Shown: positions 1-8,427, counted from the stretch's first letter. The stretch is DNA of 64,000 bases from Rhabdobacter roseus (GCF_014202275.1 NZ_JACHGF010000005.1:124001-188000), one strand, 5' to 3'. Numbers and translations: made by a program. Notes: generated by a model not told the origin, from the sequence alone.

Positions 1-695
1 AGAACGTCAAGGCGCTGGTGCAGTACCATGAGTTTGATCTCTTCGGTACGCAAGAGGCCCTGCGCGGACAGCTGGACGACGTCGCGGAACTGAAGGAGTT
101 TGCCTTCCTGGGCAAAGGCCGCGACGACGGGCAGCAAGGCGGTGAGCACTCGGCCATTTTTTACCGGAAAGATCGTTTCAAGGTACTTGAATCCGGTGAT
201 TTCTGGCTGAGCGAAACGCCCGACGTACCCGGCAAAGGCTGGGACGCCACCTGCTGCAACCGCATCTGCTCCTGGGCCAAGTTTCAGGATCTGAACACGA
301 AGAAACAGTTCTACTTCTTCAGCGTCCACTTTGATCACCAGGGCGTAAAAGCGCGGCAGGAGTCGGGCAAGCTGATGGTAAAAAAGATCCAGGAGATTGC
401 CAAAAGTACCCCCGCCATCTGCGTGGGCGACTTCAACTCCACACCCGATACGGAGCAGATCAAGCACATGCAGACGCTCCTGAGCGATGCTCACCAGGTG
501 ACCAAAGTACCGCCCTACGGTCCCGAAGGTACCTTCAACGCCTTCAAGTGGGACGCCCCCCTGCGCGACCGCATCGACTACATTTTTGTGAGTCCGAAAA
601 TACAGGTGCTTAAGTATGGGGTTTTAACCGACGCCAAGGAGCAGCGCTTTCCTTCCGACCACCTGCCGGTGGTAGCCAAAATAACGCTTGACTAG
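1..695 (+). CDS. Endonuclease/exonuclease/phosphatase family protein, 5'-truncated by the window edge
   Basis: This is the C-terminal 230 or so residues of an EEP-fold phosphohydrolase (DNase I / sphingomyelinase-like metal-dependent phosphoesterase). The frame is open to the left edge, so the real start lies outside the window. Visible family motifs are GTQEA (metal-binding Glu), SVHFDHQG, VGDFNSTP (Asp/Asn), DRIDYIFVS and the terminal SDHLPVVA (catalytic His). It aligns without gaps to the complete gene at 980-1825, so it probably also has a signal peptide and works in the periplasm or outside the cell. The substrate is unknown: members cleave nucleic acids, phospholipids or sugar phosphates. 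The two copies are a tandem duplication with a 1130-nt period; this copy differs mostly in the last 40 residues. Confidence 0.85.
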   Translation, partial: NVKALVQYHEFDLFGTQEALRGQLDDVAELKEFAFLGKGRDDGQQGGEHSAIFYRKDRFKVLESGDFWLSETPDVPGKGWDATCCNRICSWAKFQDLNTKKQFYFFSVHFDHQGVKARQESGKLMVKKIQEIAKSTPAICVGDFNSTPDTEQIKHMQTLLSDAHQVTKVPPYGPEGTFNAFKWDAPLRDRIDYIFVSPKIQVLKYGVLTDAKEQRFPSDHLPVVAKITLD

Positions 696-979
696 TACGA
701 TCACGTGCTCAACGTGGCCGTAGGCCGGACAGATTCCCAGGCAAGGAAGTACCAGCGTAGGTACTTTGTTTCCACTTCTTTTGGGTATAAAGGGTGGACC
801 ACGCTCATCAAGCTGCACGCGACGACCAAAAAGCTGCGCACCAAAATGATCCGCGACGACGGCGAGGTAGTGGTGGGGCCGTATACGCTGAAAAGGAAAT
901 GAGGCTGGACCATTCGCCAAGTGTCTTAAGAAATAATGCGTATTTTTGGCGCATCATTCCTTCACTTTTTATGTACAAC

Positions 980-1825
980 ATGCAAAAAATCGTCCTGATC
1001 TGGCTGGGGGTTTTCTTCCTGGCCACCTTTCCTTCGGTAGCCCAAAAAACGGCTACCATTAACGTAGCTACCTACAACCTGCGCTATAACACCGCCAGCG
1101 ACGGCGTGAACGCCTGGCCCAACCGCAAGGAGAACGTCAAGGCGCTGGTGCAGTACCACGAGCTCGACCTCTTCGGTACGCAGGAAGCCCTGCGCGGACA
1201 GCTGGACGACGTCGCGGAACTGAAGGAGTTTGCCTTCCTGGGCAAAGGCCGCGACGACGGGCAGCAAGGCGGTGAGCACTCAGCCATTTTTTACCGCAAA
1301 GACCGCTTCAAGGTACTTGAGTCCGGCGATTTCTGGCTGAGCGAAACGCCCGACGTACCCGGTAAAGGCTGGGACGCGACCTGCTGCAACCGCATCTGCT
1401 CCTGGGCCAAGTTTCAGGATTTGAATACCAAAAAACAATTCTACTTCTTCAGCGTCCACTTCGACCACCAGGGCGTGAAGGCACGACAGGAGTCGGGTAA
1501 GCTGATGGTAAAAAAGATTCAGGAGATTGCCAAAAGTACTCCCGCCATCTGCGTGGGCGACTTCAACTCCACGCCCGAAACCGAGCAGATCAAGCACATG
1601 CAGACGCTCCTGAACGATGCTCACCAGGTGACCAAAATGCCTCCCTACGGCCCCGAAGGTACCTTCAACGCCTTCAAGTGGGACGCCCCCCTGCGCGACC
1701 GCATCGACTACATTTTTGTAAGTAAAAACATCGAAGTGCAAAAGTACGCCGCCCTCACCGACGGCAAAGACCAGCGCTTCCCCTCCGACCACCTGCCGGT
1801 AGTAGCCAGGGTATTGATCAAGTAA
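980..1825 (+). CDS. Secreted endonuclease/exonuclease/phosphatase family protein
   Basis: This is a complete EEP-fold metal-dependent phosphohydrolase of about 281 residues. The start at 980 gives a clean signal peptide (MQKIVLIWLGVFFLATFPSVA, with Ala-Gln at the cleavage site); an ATG at 971 would add three residues. Catalytic motifs in order are TYNLRYN near the mature N-terminus, GTQEA, FDHQG, VGDFNSTP, DRIDYIFVS and SDHLPVVA, the full set expected for the fold. It is the second member of a tandem pair with the truncated gene at 1-695. A hairpin terminator follows at 1851-1899. Reaction: hydrolysis of a phosphodiester or phosphomonoester; the natural substrate cannot be read from sequence. 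Confidence 0.87.
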   Translation: MQKIVLIWLGVFFLATFPSVAQKTATINVATYNLRYNTASDGVNAWPNRKENVKALVQYHELDLFGTQEALRGQLDDVAELKEFAFLGKGRDDGQQGGEHSAIFYRKDRFKVLESGDFWLSETPDVPGKGWDATCCNRICSWAKFQDLNTKKQFYFFSVHFDHQGVKARQESGKLMVKKIQEIAKSTPAICVGDFNSTPETEQIKHMQTLLNDAHQVTKMPPYGPEGTFNAFKWDAPLRDRIDYIFVSKNIEVQKYAALTDGKDQRFPSDHLPVVARVLIK

Positions 1826-1850
1826 GTTTCTAGGTTTTATAAAGTACCTC

Positions 1851-1899
1851 AAAATACCCCGCCCCCAGAGCCAACTACCTCTAGGGAGCGGGGTACTTT
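1851..1899. terminator. Bidirectional hairpin between convergent genes
   Basis: Arms 1851-1862 and 1888-1899 pair over 12 positions with one mismatch; the core is TACCCCGC/GCGGGGTA and the outer ends supply A- and T-rich flanks. It lies between the ends of the plus-strand EEP gene and the minus-strand DUF1801 gene. The right arm contains the window-wide word GGTACTTT, and a separate AAAGTACC lies just upstream at about 1841. Confidence 0.6.
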
Positions 1900-1908
1900 G
1901 TTGTTTAT

Positions 1909-2316
1909 TCATTTCTCCACCAACGCAAGCCAGGCCCTGAGCACCGCCCGTAGCGCTTCTTCCTTGGCTTTTAGCTCCTCCCGGGTCCGGATCGTGACGA
2001 GCCGTCGGCCGTCGGTATAGGTACCTTCCAGCACGCCCGAGGGGTCGGGTACTTTAGCACCCGTCGGGAACACCAGCAGCACGTAGCCCCGGTGCAGGTT
2101 CAGCACCGCGATGTCGCGCTTGTACTCTTTGGGATCGAAGGGTTTCATCTCGCCCGTGTAAAAGAAGCTGGGCGAGTTCCACTTGATCTGCTCGCCGATG
2201 GCCGCGTCGGTACTGAGGATCAGCTGCCGGACGCCCTCCACAAGGTCGGCCAGCGGCGGTGGTAGCTGCTCCATAAAGTCGGCCACGGTGGTGGCGGTCG
2301 CCTTCGTTTTTGCCAT
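1909..2316 (-). CDS. DUF1801 domain-containing protein
   Basis: This is a small cytoplasmic protein of 135 residues. It shows the DUF1801 (YdhG-like) pattern: an N-terminal helix VADFMEQLPPPLADLVEGVR, then EQIKWNSPSFFYTGE, a core strand DIAVLNLHRGYVLLVFP, GVLEGTYTDGRRLVTI, and a C-terminal helix with many Ala and Glu residues. Proteins of this family adopt a small alpha/beta fold and have no established biochemical role. No signal peptide is seen. It begins only a few bases after the stop of the sialate O-acetylesterase on the same strand, so the two are probably co-transcribed, although a functional link is not obvious. Confidence 0.85.
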   Translation of the reverse strand: MAKTKATATTVADFMEQLPPPLADLVEGVRQLILSTDAAIGEQIKWNSPSFFYTGEMKPFDPKEYKRDIAVLNLHRGYVLLVFPTGAKVPDPSGVLEGTYTDGRRLVTIRTREELKAKEEALRAVLRAWLALVEK

Positions 2317-2321
2317 GTTGA

Positions 2322-4253
2322 TTAGCGTTTGGTTTGAATACTGGCTTCAAAGGGCGAAGCCGGTAGCTGCTCGCGGTTGTACAGATTGGCCCCCGCCGGG
2401 TTGTCGGCCCAGGCGTAGCGGACGTAGTACGGGTCAGGTACCTGGTCGCTCCACACCACCACCCGCGGGCCTTTGATTTCGGCACTCGCCCACACAAATT
2501 TTTTGTCTTTTCCGGCCACGGCAAAGTACCTCAGCGCTTGGCCATCTACCGCCCGCAGGCCGCCACCGACCTCGCTAAACGCCACCGTCAGCTTATTTCC
2601 CCGCCTCTGCACCGACGCGTAAAGCGGCCCCGAAGCCACCACCTGCCGGTCGCCATAGGCCAAGCGCCGGGCCTGCAGCGCCAGCCGCCTGCCTACGTCC
2701 TGCTTGTTGAGCGGGTGAATGTCGTTCCACTCGCCCAGGTCAATGGCCACCGCCAGGCCCGTATTGGGTGCCGAGAGCGCCGCTCGCTGCGCCTGCCGTA
2801 GCTCCGCCCAGGTACTTTCCGAGGGCTCGGGCTGCGGCTCCAGGTAGTTGGCCAGTTGCACCCCAATGAACGGCAGGTCGCTGCGCTGCCAGTGTTGCCG
2901 CCAGTCGGCGATGAGCGTCGTGAGCAGATCGGCGTAGTCGGCGGGGCGCTCGGCGTTGGACTCGCCCTGGTACCAAAGTACCCCCTTGACGGGGTAGCTC
3001 GTAAGCGGGGCAATCATGGCGTTGAAGAGGCCCAGCGGCTTCCAGCGCACAAAGGTCGGGGCCGCCAGCGGGTCCATCCGGGTACCTACCTGGTACTTCC
3101 AGGTACCTTGCAGATCCAGCGTATCCTTTCCAATAACAAGCCCGTAGGGTTTATCCGGCACGAAGCCGCCCTTTCCGGCGCTGTTGATCACCCGCACGGC
3201 AATGGTGTTTAAGCCCTCTTGCAGCAGGCCGGGGGGTACTTTGTACTTGCGGGGTGGGTACTGGTAGCTCGTCGTGCCCACGAAAGTACCGTTGATAAAG
3301 GCTGAGTCGGCATCGACGATGCGCCCCAGGAGCAGCTTGGCCGGTTGGCCCAGCGCCTGGGCGGAGATCGTCACTTGCTTCCGAAACCACACCACGCCCT
3401 GGGTACTTTCAGGTACCTGGTCGGCCCAGTAGCCCGGCAGCTGCATGGTAGGCCAGGCGGTGTCGTCCAGTTGCGGGGCCGCCCATTTGTTTTTCAGGCC
3501 CTGGTCGGTTTGGTTCAGCCGGGCGTACCACGCGTCGCTGCGCCGCTTGTCCTCCGTTTCGATTTGCCGGATCAGGTTCCGATCCTTGAAGCGCTGCGCC
3601 TCCTGGTAGTAGGTCGGGAATTTTTTGAGGGTCGCTTCGCTGATCCAGGCCTCGGCAGGCGAGCCCCCCACGGCCGCGTTGATCAGCCCGATGGGTACCT
3701 GGTACTTTTCGTAAAGCTCGTTAGCAAAAAAGTACCCCACCGCGCCAAACCTCAGGATATGCTCCGGGGTGGCGGGTCGCCATTCGCCCGCAGGAAAATC
3801 GGCTTCGGGTTTTTCGAAATTATACCGATCAGGTACCTCAAACTGCCGGATGTTCGGGTTGTTAATTCTAGCGATCAGCGCCGCGTAGGTATCTTCCACC
3901 CGGCTCATGGGAATCTCCATGTTGGACTGCCCGCTGCACAGCCACACATCGCCAAAAAGTACGTCGCGAAGCTGGATTTGGTTGCTGCCCGTAAACGTGA
4001 GGTCGTAGGGCCCGCCCGCGGGCTGCGGCGGTAGAGGTACCTGCCATTTCCCGGCCTGGTCGGTTACGGTGCGGTATTGCTTTTGGTTAAAATCCACCAC
4101 TACTTGTTCGCCCGGCGAAGCCCAACCCCAGAGGGTAATGGGTACTTCGCGCTGCAACACCGCGCCGTGGCTCATGAGCCGGGGTAGTTTGATCTGCGAA
4201 TAGGTAGCCGCGCTAAGCAAAGAGGCGACGACCAGCAGCAAAATTCTTTTCAT
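2322..4253 (-). CDS. Sialate O-acetylesterase (SASA / GDSL-like carbohydrate esterase)
   Basis: This 643-residue secreted esterase has signal peptide MKRILLLVVASLLSAATYSQ. The nucleophile block is WLCSGQSNM (Ser near residue 110). GVLWYQGESN supplies the oxyanion-hole region, and the late DIHPLNKQDVGRR holds the Asp/His of the triad. A beta-sandwich domain (about 280-390) is inserted between the halves of the hydrolase fold, as is usual for bacterial 9-O-acetylsialate esterases; related enzymes also deacetylate xylan and pectin sugars. It most likely removes acetyl groups from glycans in the periplasm before glycosidase attack. No sialidase or NanA-type gene is present here, so sialic acid is not a safe substrate. 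The DUF1801 gene follows directly. Confidence 0.88.
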   Translation of the reverse strand: MKRILLLVVASLLSAATYSQIKLPRLMSHGAVLQREVPITLWGWASPGEQVVVDFNQKQYRTVTDQAGKWQVPLPPQPAGGPYDLTFTGSNQIQLRDVLFGDVWLCSGQSNMEIPMSRVEDTYAALIARINNPNIRQFEVPDRYNFEKPEADFPAGEWRPATPEHILRFGAVGYFFANELYEKYQVPIGLINAAVGGSPAEAWISEATLKKFPTYYQEAQRFKDRNLIRQIETEDKRRSDAWYARLNQTDQGLKNKWAAPQLDDTAWPTMQLPGYWADQVPESTQGVVWFRKQVTISAQALGQPAKLLLGRIVDADSAFINGTFVGTTSYQYPPRKYKVPPGLLQEGLNTIAVRVINSAGKGGFVPDKPYGLVIGKDTLDLQGTWKYQVGTRMDPLAAPTFVRWKPLGLFNAMIAPLTSYPVKGVLWYQGESNAERPADYADLLTTLIADWRQHWQRSDLPFIGVQLANYLEPQPEPSESTWAELRQAQRAALSAPNTGLAVAIDLGEWNDIHPLNKQDVGRRLALQARRLAYGDRQVVASGPLYASVQRRGNKLTVAFSEVGGGLRAVDGQALRYFAVAGKDKKFVWASAEIKGPRVVVWSDQVPDPYYVRYAWADNPAGANLYNREQLPASPFEASIQTKR

Positions 4254-4408
4254 CCAGGTTGTAGGTTGCTATCAATATCCTACCAAGATAGCCACTCGAC
4301 CGCTAGATTTCCAAGGGAAAAGGGTTATTTATACAGCACAAAAAACGGCGGCATCAAGCCGGAAGTACCCGCTTGGTGCCGCTAAAAATAGTTCCGAACC
4401 AGGTACCT

Positions 4409-5290
4409 TTAAAGCGCAAACGAATCGGCCAAAGTACCCTTCACGCCGGGGCGGCAGCGGAACAAACTACCTGTCAGGGGGTACTTTTCGAGCTGTTCGT
4501 CGCTGACGCCGTCGCGGGCGGTGGTGATGTACAAAGTACCCAAGTCGGCGTCGCCGAAGGCGCAGGACGTGACATTCACGGCGGGTACTTCTACCTCGGC
4601 CAGTAGTTGGCCGGTTTGGGGGTCGTAGCAACCTACCCGCTGGCCGTCCCAAAAGCCAATCCAGAGCTTGCCTTCGGCGTCGATGCACATGCCGTCGGGC
4701 GAGCCGCCTTCCTCGGGCTTCACCACCACGCGCTCGTTCGTCAAAGTACCTTTTTCGGAGTCATAGTCAAAAGCCCGCACGCACGACTCCGACGTCTCGA
4801 TGAAGTACATCGTACGGCCGTCGGTGGTCCAGGCCATGCCGTTGGGGATGGTGCAGTGGTCGCGCACGAGGCGGAGTTGCAGCGCCCCGTCAAGGCAGTA
4901 CAGTGCTCCGGCTTTATCTTCGCTCTCGGTGCTCATGGTACCTACCCACAAGCGGCCGTCGGGTGCGCACTTGCCGTCGTTGCAGCGGTTGGCAGGTTTG
5001 TCTTTTTCTACGTCTACGAGCGCCGTGAGGGCTTCTGTGGCCGGGTCGAAGCTGGCGATTTCGCCCTGCAAGGCCACCACCAAGGTACCTGGCTGCGCGC
5101 CAGGTACCAGCGCGCTCACTTTTTTGGGGAGCTTCCAGTGCTGGTGCGTTTGGCGCTCGGGGTCGTACTGATGTACCTTTTGTTGTTCAATATCCACCCA
5201 GTATAGCTTCTGCTCTTCCGGGTGCCACAGGGGGCCTTCGCCCAGGGTTGCCTCCAGCTCGAGCGCTACTTCCGCTTGGTACTTCTTCAT
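4409..5290 (-). CDS. SMP-30/gluconolactonase/LRE family protein
   Basis: This is a six-bladed beta-propeller lactonase of 293 residues without a signal peptide. Family features are EGPLWHPEEQKLYWVDIEQ near the N-terminus (metal-binding Glu), RCNDGKCAPDGRLWVGTM (Asn and substrate-binding loop), PNGMAWTTDGRTMYFIET, and SPDGMCIDAEGKLWIGFWDG (metal-binding Asp). Members hydrolyse sugar lactones such as gluconolactone or L-arabinonolactone, or act on related lactones, using one divalent cation. The closest downstream gene on this strand is the sialate O-acetylesterase 155 nt away, so linkage is possible but unproved. The exact lactone cannot be deduced. Confidence 0.88.
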   Translation of the reverse strand: MKKYQAEVALELEATLGEGPLWHPEEQKLYWVDIEQQKVHQYDPERQTHQHWKLPKKVSALVPGAQPGTLVVALQGEIASFDPATEALTALVDVEKDKPANRCNDGKCAPDGRLWVGTMSTESEDKAGALYCLDGALQLRLVRDHCTIPNGMAWTTDGRTMYFIETSESCVRAFDYDSEKGTLTNERVVVKPEEGGSPDGMCIDAEGKLWIGFWDGQRVGCYDPQTGQLLAEVEVPAVNVTSCAFGDADLGTLYITTARDGVSDEQLEKYPLTGSLFRCRPGVKGTLADSFAL

Positions 5291-5438
5291 GTTGATGAGT
5301 TATGTTGATGAATTGTTTTCTCCGTAGTATATACTTTCTGCGGGCCGAAAAGTTTAGCGGGGGTACTTTGCAAACCACCCGTTGCAACTGGCGGGAGCGG
5401 GGTACTAAAAACCATCAGTTACAAACTGGCGGTAACGG

Positions 5439-5475
5439 AAGTACCCTCCAGAGCCTTTTCTCATGGAGGGTACTT
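5439..5475. terminator. Hairpin downstream of the zinc-ribbon gene pair
   Basis: Arms 5439-5450 and 5464-5475 are a perfect 12-bp inverted repeat (AAGTACCCTCCA with its complement), loop 13 nt. It lies just past the stop of the minus-strand gene ending at 5506. There is no long T-run on the minus-strand side, so terminator activity is uncertain. The arms are built from the window's common AAGTACC word. Confidence 0.4.
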
Positions 5476-5505
5476 GAGATCAACTCCCTGGTTTTCAAGA
5501 GAAAA

Positions 5506-6123
5506 TCACTCTTTATTTTTTCGCTTAATGGAATAAATACCATTTTGCTGATGCCACTCCTTCAGTTCCGCTTTTGGGTATCCTATACGGAAATCTATAT
5601 ACGACGTATCGACATCGGCCGTTTCCATTTTATAGCCCGAGGTAGAGCCGTACATATTCATGTGCACGAACAAGGTATCTTCCTGAACGTCAACTACCCG
5701 GAAACCCATAAATTCGGCTTGTCCCGTTGGTTTAAAAACATACACGTCTCCTACCTCTGGATGCTCCAGGTACTCAGACTTCTCGGCTCTTACATCATTA
5801 CTACTAATTATAGAATGGAAGAAAACAATGAATAAAAGAGGAAAACCCATGTAGTAGGTAAGGGGGATTTTAACTTCACTTTTTAGAGTATTATAGAGCC
5901 CATATATTTCTTCGTTGGTTTTCTTTACTTCCTCAGTATATCCACAATGAGAACACAGCACCGCTCCCGTGCGTCCCATCGAAAAAAAGGGAATCCAGAA
6001 TAAGTGGGCGTAGCTCGTAAATACGGATAGTGCAAGGGTATTCTTCTGCTCACAGTTTGGGCATGGAGCATTTAATTGCCAAGCTTTTTTAAACTTGGTT
6101 CTTCTTCCGCGAATAAGAAACAT
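5506..6123 (-). CDS. Zinc-ribbon membrane protein, function unknown
   Basis: This 205-residue protein starts with a zinc-ribbon of the type often annotated zinc-ribbon_15: MFLIRGRRTKFKK, then CPNC at about residues 21-24, a hydrophobic HLFWIPFFSMGRTG turn, and CSHC at about 57-60. A predicted membrane segment follows (YYMGFPLLFIVFFHSI). The C-terminal 80 residues form a predicted soluble beta-rich domain (VGDVYVFKPTGQAEFMGFRVVDVQEDTLFVHMNMYG). It lies in AT-rich DNA and is preceded 15 nt upstream by a second, smaller zinc-ribbon gene, so the two look like one transcript. No biochemical role is known. Confidence 0.7.
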   Translation of the reverse strand: MFLIRGRRTKFKKAWQLNAPCPNCEQKNTLALSVFTSYAHLFWIPFFSMGRTGAVLCSHCGYTEEVKKTNEEIYGLYNTLKSEVKIPLTYYMGFPLLFIVFFHSIISSNDVRAEKSEYLEHPEVGDVYVFKPTGQAEFMGFRVVDVQEDTLFVHMNMYGSTSGYKMETADVDTSYIDFRIGYPKAELKEWHQQNGIYSIKRKNKE

Positions 6124-6138
6124 GGTGTAAGTGATTAG

Positions 6139-6468
6139 TTAGAAGAGGGATGAAATAAGAGATGAAATAAGCCAATACCCTATGAGTACCGGCCCGATGT
6201 AGAGGGTCCAGGGAAGCTTGGCCCGGTCCCTGTAATTGTTGAGCTCGGCGCGGTATTGGTCGTCAAAGGCTGCTTCCTGTAGAAAATGCTTACAGCTCTG
6301 GCACTGCGAGTAGAAGCTTTTTCCTAATGGAAATACTTTTAAGAAGCCGAAGTAGGAATAGGAATAATAGTAGTAGAAATTCAATTTCCTTGGGCTGTGG
6401 CAATACTTGCAATCAATATCATAAGACGTAGCTAAGTATTCGGGGTCAGCGTCTTTAATTCCAATCAT
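6139..6468 (-). CDS. Small zinc-ribbon protein with C-terminal membrane helix
   Basis: This is a protein of about 109 residues when started at the internal ATG (MIGIKDADPEYLATSYDID), which I prefer over an ATG 36 nt upstream. It has two CxxC pairs (CKYC, CQSC) spaced like the zinc ribbon of the following gene, with FLKVFPLGKSF in the same turn position, and a C-terminal hydrophobic helix (LYIGPVLIGYWLISSLISSLF). It is probably a divergent paralogue of its downstream neighbour and membrane anchored. AT-rich codon use sets it apart from nearby genes, which suggests transfer. Function unknown. Confidence 0.6.
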   Translation of the reverse strand: MIGIKDADPEYLATSYDIDCKYCHSPRKLNFYYYYSYSYFGFLKVFPLGKSFYSQCQSCKHFLQEAAFDDQYRAELNNYRDRAKLPWTLYIGPVLIGYWLISSLISSLF

Positions 6469-6504
6469 AAAGAGGTTAATAATTAATGGAGGGTTAAATA
6501 GCAC

Positions 6505-7226
6505 TATTCAGACGAATACCTATCTGAGCAATAAAATAATACTTTACATTTCATGGAAAATGCAACCGAAATGGCACCGATGTATTACTTAGCTCAAGCT
6601 AGGTATAGAGTAGAAGGCGTAGTACATCCACCAATCATTCATACTAAGAGAAATGATAAAATTGATTTGGAAAACTACAATACGTAAAAAGTGCAATCTT
6701 CTATTAGACCCCTTAAAAAGGAATCAAAGATTTTATTGATACTGACCGGAAAGTTGAATTTGATTCAATGCCGAAAGATACTAGCACAGCTATCATTAAA
6801 TCAAATTTTATGCTCTATTTTTTTAAAATATAAAACCAAGCCAGTTACAAAACGGACACAAACGGAGCAAAGTATACTTTGCTTTTTGAATTAATAAAAA
6901 GCATGGGATAACCACCTTGAAAGCTGAAGTCCCTACCTACGAATGGCCGAAAAATACCAGGATTGAAAAAAAATAAAGTACCCCACGCTTGGGATTAGTG
7001 AATACGTTTATAAAGTACCTTGTAGAATTTCCCTGCTATAAAATTCAGAAGCGTTTACAACTAACTTACGGGTCAATAACGCGCCTTCGGGGCCGCGTAG
7101 CGGTCGAATGTTTGTAGGTCGCTGCGATGGAGAAAAGTGCCCCGCGTGCCTTTCATACCTTTGCTCATTACGTTATCTGATTAGCTTTTACCGAATTATC
7201 TTTGGCAACTATTTAGCTAAGTGGTA
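6505..7226. other. AT-rich intergenic stretch before the IS110 element
   Basis: Over 700 bases contain no convincing gene. A 44-codon open frame at 6553-6687 (starting MENATEMAPMYYLAQ) and a longer one at 6691-6894 lack family features. The AT-rich part ends near 7080. The GC-richer segment 7078-7172 reads on the minus strand as a 31-codon frame starting MSKGMKGTRGTFLHR and may be a dispersed repeat. The left boundary of the IS110 element lies somewhere in 7050-7226. Confidence 0.4.
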
Positions 7227-7378
7227 GGGGATGGATAAAAACAGCAGTGCCGTAGGTGCCTGACACCGTTGCCTATGTGTGTTCCCATCCCCCTGCTTTA
7301 ACCGCATCGGCGGCCCGGCAACACCGGACAGTTTGTTAGGCCTCGAGCCTGTGTGCATGATGAAGGTGCGGTTAAAGC
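7227..7378 (+). ncRNA. Candidate bridge RNA of the IS110 element
   Basis: The region directly upstream of the transposase start folds into two consecutive long stem-loops: stem 7227-7234/7285-7292 (GGGGATGG with CCATCCCC, loop about 50 nt), then a 12-bp perfect stem 7295-7306/7367-7378 (GCTTTAACCGCA with its complement, loop 60 nt). IS110-group elements are known to encode a bridge RNA of roughly 150-200 nt in the non-coding end preceding the recombinase; its two internal loops pair with target and donor DNA. Position, size and two-loop layout match, so I infer that this is that RNA. The guide segments were not resolved. Confidence 0.6.
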
Positions 7379-7403
7379 TCACTTAGCCCTAAACTCTACA
7401 ACA

Positions 7404-8420
7404 ATGATAACAAATTACATCGGAATCGATATTGCCGCCCGCTCCTTTGTTTCAGCTCGGCCCACGCCTACTGCCAGCTATCAGATCCAACGGTGGGACT
7501 ATCAGACGCCCCAGCAGATTGCTCGATTCATCGAAAGTCTGAATCCTCAGACCGATCAGTGTGTATTGGAAGCCACCGGTAACTACCACCTGCGGTTGAC
7601 CTATGCGCTGCTCGAAGCAGGCATTTCGGTTTCGGTCGTCAATCCACTGTCGGTCAAGCGCTATGGTCAGATGCTAGCGTCCATCACCAAAACGGATCAG
7701 CGCGATGCGGTTTTGTTGGCTCGGTACGGTCAGCAACAACGTCCGGCACCCTACCGACAACCCGATCAACATTTGCAGTACTTGCGCCAACGGCGGATGG
7801 TACTCAGCCAGTTGCAACAACAACGGCAGGCCTTGGCTAACCAGCAACATGCCCTGTGTGTCCATCCCCAACCTGATGCTTTTAGTCAGCAAATCCTCGA
7901 CCAACAGCTAGTTTATATCGAGCAGGCAATTGCCGATTTACAAGCTCAGATTAACCAACTAGTTGCCGATCACTACCAGCAGTCTCGCCAGCTACTAGCC
8001 TCCATACCGGGCTTCGGAACCGTTAGCACGGCCGTTTTTCTGGAGGCCTTAGCGGGTTTTGAGGGTTGGCAACAGCCTGGCGCAAGTAAAGCCTTTGTGA
8101 AATATATAGGTCTGGCTCCCACGCTCCACCAATCGGGTCGTTCGGTCCGAGGTGGAAGCCACATCAATCGTTCGGCGGTGCCCTGGTTGCGGCAGAAGTT
8201 GTGGTTACCGGCCTGTACATTAGCCATGAGGCTCAAAACCGACACAGTCTTTCAACGCTTGTACATACGCTTACGACAGGGGGGGGAATCCTTCAAAGAA
8301 GCCATCATTGCCGTTATGCACAAATGGGTTCGGGTAGCCTTAGCCGTTTTACAATCGGGAAAACCATTCGATCCTGGATTAAACTTGACAACCGAAGAAA
8401 ATTTGGCCAATGCCTTGTGA
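7404..8420 (+). CDS. IS110-family transposase (DEDD recombinase)
   Basis: This 338-residue recombinase, started at the ATG giving MITNYIGIDIAARSF, has the N-terminal RuvC-like DEDD domain (GIDIAARSF; VLEATGNYH; TKTDQRDAVLLARYG), a central coiled stretch rich in Gln (LSQLQQQRQALANQQ), and the C-terminal transposase_20 domain (LASIPGFGTVSTAVFL, KYIGLAPTLHQSGRS, GGSHINRSAVPWLRQ). Length and domain order are normal and the frame is intact, so the element may be active. IS110 recombinases join donor and target DNA guided by a bridge RNA. A long non-coding region lies upstream rather than downstream of the gene, which fits the IS110 group rather than IS1111. Confidence 0.95.
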   Translation: MITNYIGIDIAARSFVSARPTPTASYQIQRWDYQTPQQIARFIESLNPQTDQCVLEATGNYHLRLTYALLEAGISVSVVNPLSVKRYGQMLASITKTDQRDAVLLARYGQQQRPAPYRQPDQHLQYLRQRRMVLSQLQQQRQALANQQHALCVHPQPDAFSQQILDQQLVYIEQAIADLQAQINQLVADHYQQSRQLLASIPGFGTVSTAVFLEALAGFEGWQQPGASKAFVKYIGLAPTLHQSGRSVRGGSHINRSAVPWLRQKLWLPACTLAMRLKTDTVFQRLYIRLRQGGESFKEAIIAVMHKWVRVALAVLQSGKPFDPGLNLTTEENLANAL

Positions 8421-8427
8421 AATTTGA

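Noticed and set aside
705-902. 65-codon frame after the first EEP gene
   Set aside because: It starts with GTG, has no recognised motif and no homologue in the window. It might be a gene remnant, but the evidence is too thin to list as a gene.
6553-6687. 44-codon frame in AT-rich DNA
   Set aside because: Too short, no motif, and an AT-rich context gives little support; kept only as a note in the gap description.
6691-6894. 67-codon frame in AT-rich DNA
   Set aside because: Starts with GTG, biased to Lys/Leu/Ile as expected by chance in AT-rich sequence, and ends just before more non-coding DNA.
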